Shown one piece after another: positions 6,391 through 6,885 of a stretch of DNA of 6,885 nt. The stretch comes from Chloroflexota bacterium. GTDB lineage: Bacteria; Chloroflexota; Dehalococcoidia; UBA3495. The stretch covers positions 1 through 6,885 of the forward strand of contig JACZXN010000091.1 in assembly GCA_022571575.1 (NCBI GenBank), read 5' to 3'. Below the pieces are notes generated by a model. That model made no database searches. It saw only the letters and a program-made list of their open reading frames with translations, and was not told the origin of the DNA. Each line of letters starts with the position of its first letter. The stretch's first letter is position 1. The position numbers and the translations under genes are program-made.

Positions 6391-6462
6391 GAGACGGGCT
6401 GGATCACCACGAATGGACGGTGGGTCCCGCCACGAACGGGGCGTGTAGCCACCACGAACGGG
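6371..6462. repeat. Degenerate tandem repeats with a CCACGAACGGG core
   Basis: Four cores occur at 6381-6391 (CCATGAACGGG), 6407-6416 (CCACGAATGG), 6430-6440 and 6452-6462 (both CCACGAACGGG), with start-to-start spacings of 26, 23 and 22 nt. The first two units also share a leading GACGGGCT at 6371-6378 and 6393-6400, which indicates a local duplication. The first unit overlaps the right arm of the inverted repeat, so the series may have grown from its end. It is too short and irregular for CRISPR. Confidence 0.55.
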
Positions 6463-6511
6463 GTTGTTTAATCACCGGGAACCGGGTGCTCGAAGACTAG
6501 ACCTCGTGGAT

Positions 6512-6535
6512 GCCGGAGGCGCCGGCTTTGTTCTT
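6512..6535 (+). terminator. Weak terminator-like hairpin with T-rich tail
   Basis: GCCGG (6512-6516) and CCGGC (6522-6526) form a 5-bp stem with a 5-nt loop, followed directly by TTTGTTCTT. The orientation suits transcripts on the plus strand, so it could stop read-through from the operon before it enters the convergent gene. The stem is short and it lies about 300 nt beyond the last stop codon, so the call is tentative. Confidence 0.3.
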
Positions 6536-6545
6536 CGGGCAAACC

Positions 6546-6885
6546 CTACAGATTCAGCGAGTGCTCTTCGTAGTCTTTGAGCTTGTTGTAGATCTGCAGC
6601 CGGTGGCGGTAGGACTCCAGCACGATGATTCGGTCGTCGGCGTCTATGTTGACCGCCACGGGCCGGTGGAAGCGCCATTCAGGCTCCATGTCGGCCCTTC
6701 GCCGGGCCTTGATGTACTCCGGGTTGGCGTCGATGTAGGTCTGGGTCCAGGGAGATGGGTCCTGGGCGTCCCCGACCAGCGCTGTGATGTACTGACCGCC
6801 GGCGTCGTAGATCTGGACGCGGTGGTTGCCCCAGTCGGTGACGTACACATCCCCATCCGAGTCCACGGCAACCCCAGACGGCCCT
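6546..6885 (-). CDS. NHL-repeat (beta-propeller) protein, C-terminal end only
   Basis: The last 112 residues of a minus-strand protein are visible; the gene starts beyond the right edge. The reading frame is open to position 6884. A GTG at 6866 lies inside a repeat and is not a real start. One NHL unit is seen at the edge (GPSGVAVDSDGDVYVTDWG, then NHRVQIYD). A second, more diverged unit follows (HRPVAVNIDADDRIIVLESY, then RHRLQIYN). Between them is a charged insert with WTQTYIDANPEYIKARRRAD. The protein ends DYEEHSLNL. NHL repeats form beta-propellers used for binding proteins or ligands, and in environmental bacteria they are often secreted or surface proteins. No signal peptide can be judged because the N-terminus is missing. 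It is convergent with the operon and separated by a repeat-rich gap, so no functional link to it is indicated. Confidence 0.85.
   Translation of the reverse strand, partial: GPSGVAVDSDGDVYVTDWGNHRVQIYDAGGQYITALVGDAQDPSPWTQTYIDANPEYIKARRRADMEPEWRFHRPVAVNIDADDRIIVLESYRHRLQIYNKLKDYEEHSLNL

Noticed and set aside
6260..6448. Small plus-strand frame in the gap after the CoA transferase
   Set aside because: It is made of repeat sequence (the PFVLSASKD peptide is the typical false translation of the repeat) and has no ribosome site.
6381..6462. CRISPR array
   Set aside because: The repeated core is only about 11 nt, the units vary and the spacers are about 12-15 nt, which does not fit any CRISPR type; no cas gene is present.

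Overview
The window is GC-rich, densely packed bacterial DNA. The likely source is an uncultured environmental bacterium. Four things fit a Chloroflexota / SAR202-like Dehalococcoidia genome: a paralogue-type xanthine dehydrogenase operon, a CaiB/BaiF CoA transferase, an NHL-repeat protein, and short intergenic repeats of the 'FVLSxSKD' and 'SFPASAG' type. This assignment is inference from gene content and style; no rRNA or marker gene is present.

Positions 1-6214 hold six plus-strand genes in what looks like one operon. The first four encode a molybdenum hydroxylase of the xanthine dehydrogenase/CO dehydrogenase family in the order FAD subunit (3' end only), [2Fe-2S] subunit, molybdopterin subunit, then a CoxG-like SRPBCC protein. 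Gaps between them are 17 nt, 9 nt and a 4-nt overlap. After 35 nt comes a zinc-dependent medium-chain alcohol dehydrogenase, and after another 47 nt a class III (CaiB/BaiF) CoA transferase. Each of these two has its own good Shine-Dalgarno sequence.

The parts fit a catabolic route for an organic substrate. The Mo enzyme would hydroxylate it with water, and electrons would pass Mo -> 2Fe-2S -> FAD, possibly on to quinone with help from CoxG. The alcohol dehydrogenase would oxidise an alcohol or aldehyde intermediate, and the CoA transferase would activate an acid as its thioester. The substrate cannot be read from the sequence. The Mo-subunit active-site loop is SFRSIG rather than the AYRCSFR of true aerobic CO dehydrogenase, so CO oxidation is unlikely.

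Positions 6215-6545 are non-coding and rich in repeats: a 7-bp perfect hairpin just after the last stop codon, a repeat of the kind scattered through many bacterial genomes, a 27-nt imperfect inverted repeat, and a decayed series of CCACGAACGGG-like units. Positions 6546-6885 on the minus strand hold the C-terminal end of an NHL-repeat (beta-propeller) protein, convergent with the operon. No tRNA, rRNA, CRISPR array or transposase was seen.
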